64,000 nt of DNA from NCBI RefSeq assembly GCF_001507645.1, contig NZ_CP013909.1:3658001-3722000 (forward strand). The letters are read 5' to 3'. Position numbers and translations under genes: made by a program. Positions 61,004 to 64,000 of the stretch are shown piece by piece. The notes under the pieces are model-generated. The model worked only from the letters and a program-made list of their open reading frames with translations. It was not told the origin of the DNA and made no database searches. Position 1 is the first letter of the stretch, and each line of letters begins with the position of its first letter. Source of the stretch: Hymenobacter sedentarius. GTDB lineage: Bacteria > Bacteroidota > Bacteroidia > Cytophagales > Hymenobacteraceae.

Positions 61004-64000
61004 ATGGCGAAAACCCTCATCAAGACGACCTGCGACCTCCAGCCGGACAACTCGTACTCCAAGACGTCGATTTACTACACCACCGGCCTGCTGGCACGCG
61101 GTCTCGACCCCATTACCACGGTCACCGAGCCCGCCATTTCGTGCAGCGTGTTCACCATGCCCGCGGGCACCCAGCTCGAGAGCTTCTGCACCCTGGATAG
61201 CAACGGAGCAGGCGTGCGCCGCATCATCAAGTTCATCGACATCCAGTTCCTGAACTGGCAAAGCACCGAGGAAGTAGCCGACTCGGCCTGTGACTTCACC
61301 TGCGACCTGAACAGCCCTTACGTGTCGGCCACGCCCACCACGACCCCCACCAGCACCGACGGCAAGATTCGCCTCGACGTCACCACCACCTATCCCCCGA
61401 TTGTGGTGTACAACGCCACACTCGGCAGCCCTACCACCAATACCCTGTACAGCGCTCCTGGCATCACCCCGGCCACCTACATTGTCAACTACGACAACGT
61501 GGCCCCGGGCACTTATGCCTTTGCCATCCAGGACAACAACAACTGCCGCTTCACCACTGCCCCGGTTGTGGTCGCGGTCGGCAGCGCCCCGGGCACCGGC
61601 AGCGGCCAGCACTATGACTGGTTTAAGTACGAGCTGACGGGTAACGGCTTCGCCAAGGGCACGCCCTTCCAGCTTCAAGGCTGGGCCTGGAGCAAGGCCA
61701 CCAAGGTGCCTTACCAGGTCACTGGCGTACCCATCACCTACCCTAATTTTTACCAGCAAGCCACCTACCAAAAGGGCGACATCGTCTGGTACTCCAACCA
61801 GGGCGTGAGCACTAACTGGCAGCAGGCGTTCTTCCGCGCCACGCGGGACCTGAAGCCCGCCGACTTCCCGCCCACCAACGCCGTGCCCGCGCCCAACCGC
61901 TACGGGCAGAGCACCGCCGAGTGGGAAAACGTGGGCACCTTTTACGGGGGCACCATTTACTACACCACTGGGGCAGGCTTTGCCGGGGTGCCCGTGTCCG
62001 AGCCCTACTTCACCGGCTACCGCACCCCCGCTACCTCGGGCGGCTGGTGGTACTACGAGGAAAACAGCGTGACCCGCTACGGCTGGGACAGCTTCTACCG
62101 CGCCAAGAAGCGCATCGAGAGCAAGTACTTCACCAACCACCTCATGGACGCGCCGCCCACCCGCCCCGACCTCTGGGAAAAGGTGAACAACTACGACACG
62201 TTTTACTACGCCATCCCCGAACAACAAGCCATCGACCAGTACACCATCGGCACCCTGGCGCGCACCGTGCGCTACCACCTGTTTAATCCCCAGCAGCTGA
62301 TGTACGTGCCCACCAGCACCGACTTCCAGCGCGTGGACGGGTTCGACTTCGTGCTGTTTGACGACACCACGCCCGGTGTGGAAACCCAGCTCGGCGACCT
62401 GGTGGTGCTTGACGTCATCAAGAACGACATCGACGAGCGCGGGGCCGAGAACGGCAGCGTGGCCATCCTGGCCACCAGCCCGAGTATGCCCATCCAGTAC
62501 CATTTGCGCAACGGCGTGCGCACCGGCTACGTGCAGGACAACACCACGGGCATTTACGAACGCTTATCGCCCGGGCGCTACGCGGTGGACATCACCGACG
62601 CCAACAACCGCTACGCCAGCGTGGAATTCGACATCGAGGACCGCTACCAGGCGCGCTGGAAACTCACCTTTGACGACGTCGATGCCGAGCCGCTGGAGAT
62701 TCAGTTCTTTGAGCGCGACTGGACCGGCCCCGTAACCGACGTGTGCGGCACCGATACGCCCGTAATCCTGTCCTGGGACCACGGCGGCGACCCGGCCGGT
62801 TACCTGCCCGAAGCAGTGGGTGCGAACCTGCAATTCAACGTGCGCACGGAAGTGGCCCAGCAGTTCGTGGACACCATTCTGAAGGATGACCGTAACCACC
62901 GCATCGACTACTACCGCGGCGGCAAGCTACACTTCCGCGGCTACATCGACGCCACCACCTACCAGGAGGCCCTTTTAAGTCCCGGTCAGACCGTAACCCT
63001 CACGGCCACCGACGGCCTGGGCCAGCTCAAGAACACCAAGTTCATCAACCACCGCCGCGAGCGCCAGGTGGGCCGCACAAGCATGCTCAGCATCCTGCTG
63101 AAGTGCCTGAGCTTCTGCGACGTCAACCTACCCCTCTACTGCGGCAACAACCTGCGCGACGAGTTGATGACGGCCAACGGCGATCCATACCTGGAGGCCT
63201 ACGTGAACCGCAGCACCTACGACCAAAAGGACGGCGAAGTCATTAAGGACGAGGACATCATTGACTGCCGCACGGTACTTGATGCCATCCTGCGCGTGTT
63301 CAACGCCCAGCTGTTTCAGGCCGATGGATCCTGGCGCATCATCGCCCTCAACGAGGTGCACGACGTGTTTGCCACGCGGGTCTTCTCCCCGGCTGGTACG
63401 TTGTTAACGGGCATGGATACCACAATGCCGCCCCTGCGCATCCTCCCGGATCAGGACGCCACCGGACCCCGCGAGCTGTACTGGATTAACAGCACCCAAA
63501 GCCGTACCACGGTGGCCGCGGCCCAGATTCTGAAAGCCACGATTGACCTCAAGCTCGAAGCCAACCTACTGCGCAACGGCGAGTTTGCGGAGTGGGACGC
63601 CGCCAACACCCGCCCCCTGTACTGGAGCACCCAGGGCACGCCGGGGGTAACACGCGCCAAGGGCGAAAAGGCTAAAGAGTATGCGGTACAGTTTGCCGGT
63701 TACTCGACTACCCTGAGCCCAAGCAATTACCTGTTGTCACCGGCTGCCCCTCACCTCGAGGGCCAGGATGAGGACGGCATGGTAGTCGAGTTCAAGGCCC
63801 AGCTCACGCCCACGACCCAGAACCCGGCCGAGCTGACGGCGACCCTGAACTTCCAGGTGGTCTGCGACGGGGCTCCCGTGGGTCCTTTGCTGCCTGTACT
63901 GATTTCCAGCAAGGACAAGTGGAAGAAGCACACCCTGAACCTGCCAATGGGCCTGCCCGGTACATCGGTGCGGGTACGCCTGATCAAGCCCGTGGCGACC
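61004..64000 (+). CDS. Large tail protein, 3' end beyond the window
   Basis: The frame stays open for 999 codons to the last base. Residues ~110-190 resemble a SprB-type repeat (VVVYNATLGSPTTNTLYSAP, then NYDNVAPGTYAFAIQDNNNC), a domain found in Bacteroidota adhesins. The region after about residue 550 has phage-tail segments such as FRGYIDATTYQEALLSPGQ and LTATDGLGQLKNTKF, as in tip or host-specificity proteins. It probably encodes the tail tip or distal tail protein that contacts the host. The C-terminus is unknown here. Confidence 0.75.
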   Translation, partial: MAKTLIKTTCDLQPDNSYSKTSIYYTTGLLARGLDPITTVTEPAISCSVFTMPAGTQLESFCTLDSNGAGVRRIIKFIDIQFLNWQSTEEVADSACDFTCDLNSPYVSATPTTTPTSTDGKIRLDVTTTYPPIVVYNATLGSPTTNTLYSAPGITPATYIVNYDNVAPGTYAFAIQDNNNCRFTTAPVVVAVGSAPGTGSGQHYDWFKYELTGNGFAKGTPFQLQGWAWSKATKVPYQVTGVPITYPNFYQQATYQKGDIVWYSNQGVSTNWQQAFFRATRDLKPADFPPTNAVPAPNRYGQSTAEWENVGTFYGGTIYYTTGAGFAGVPVSEPYFTGYRTPATSGGWWYYEENSVTRYGWDSFYRAKKRIESKYFTNHLMDAPPTRPDLWEKVNNYDTFYYAIPEQQAIDQYTIGTLARTVRYHLFNPQQLMYVPTSTDFQRVDGFDFVLFDDTTPGVETQLGDLVVLDVIKNDIDERGAENGSVAILATSPSMPIQYHLRNGVRTGYVQDNTTGIYERLSPGRYAVDITDANNRYASVEFDIEDRYQARWKLTFDDVDAEPLEIQFFERDWTGPVTDVCGTDTPVILSWDHGGDPAGYLPEAVGANLQFNVRTEVAQQFVDTILKDDRNHRIDYYRGGKLHFRGYIDATTYQEALLSPGQTVTLTATDGLGQLKNTKFINHRRERQVGRTSMLSILLKCLSFCDVNLPLYCGNNLRDELMTANGDPYLEAYVNRSTYDQKDGEVIKDEDIIDCRTVLDAILRVFNAQLFQADGSWRIIALNEVHDVFATRVFSPAGTLLTGMDTTMPPLRILPDQDATGPRELYWINSTQSRTTVAAAQILKATIDLKLEANLLRNGEFAEWDAANTRPLYWSTQGTPGVTRAKGEKAKEYAVQFAGYSTTLSPSNYLLSPAAPHLEGQDEDGMVVEFKAQLTPTTQNPAELTATLNFQVVCDGAPVGPLLPVLISSKDKWKKHTLNLPMGLPGTSVRVRLIKPVAT

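Noticed and set aside
60914..62503. 529-residue minus-strand open frame
   Set aside because: It lies antisense to the tail protein, whose frame is open throughout and has recognisable segments; the minus frame is G/V/H-rich shadow coding of GC-rich DNA.
31154..64000. Attachment-site copy of the tRNA-Asp 3' end
   Set aside because: I saw no second copy of the tRNA 3' end by eye; it may lie beyond the window.

Overview
The window looks like chromosomal DNA of a GC-rich member of the Bacteroidota, most probably a Hymenobacter-type cytophagalean. The grounds are the many best matches by eye to Bacteroidota families (LptE-type lipoprotein, POT transporter, DUF4159, SMUG2-type glycosylase), the gene order miaB / sigma-54 activator / lptE / TPR protein / secG / groES / groEL, and -7 promoter boxes of the Bacteroidota form TAnnTTTG in front of several genes and the tRNA. 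The taxon is an inference; no rRNA is present.

Bases 1-31,150 are ordinary host chromosome: lipid A kinase (lpxK, cut by the window start), a uracil-DNA glycosylase, NIF3 and a zinc-ribbon protein, a TPR lipoprotein-like protein, pabB, miaB, a sigma-54 activator, lptE, secG, groES-groEL, a peptide transporter, an AraC regulator, pckA, an SDR enzyme, rsmE, two related sensor kinases with a response regulator, DUF4159, an acyltransferase, a patatin, an MBL hydrolase and accA. The block ends at a tRNA-Asp(GTC) gene.

Bases 31,200-38,000 are a mosaic, AT-richer cargo zone next to the tRNA: a NUMOD4/HNH endonuclease, a broken DUF3606 gene, an AbiGi-like abortive-infection protein, an overlapping pair of unrecognised genes, and a protein ending in a HEPN-like R-N-x-x-x-H motif. 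Two copies of the first part of a tyrosine-recombinase gene, both dead, lie directly after the stop codons of two of these cargo genes. This suggests that defence-like cargo was added repeatedly at the 5' end of an integrase.

Bases 38,000-47,800 hold early or accessory phage-like genes, mostly unrecognised: a gene cut by an IS5-family element with a clean TA duplication, a second NUMOD4/HNH endonuclease, a protein with a possible family-A polymerase palm signature bracketed by a 40-bp direct repeat, an ExoX-like C-terminal domain protein, and a tandem pair of paralogues.

Bases 47,871-64,000 are the packaging, head and tail module of an HK97-type siphophage in canonical order: TerS, TerL, an inserted small gene, portal, MuF-like protein, prohead protease, major capsid protein, connector, head closure, gp10-like, tail terminator, tail tube, G/GT chaperones with a canonical -1 slippery site, tape measure, and a large tail protein that runs off the window. 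The structural units are separated by rho-independent terminators followed by a recurrent ATATATA box that may be a phage promoter. No intact integrase, repressor or lysis gene is seen, so the prophage continues beyond the window or is defective.
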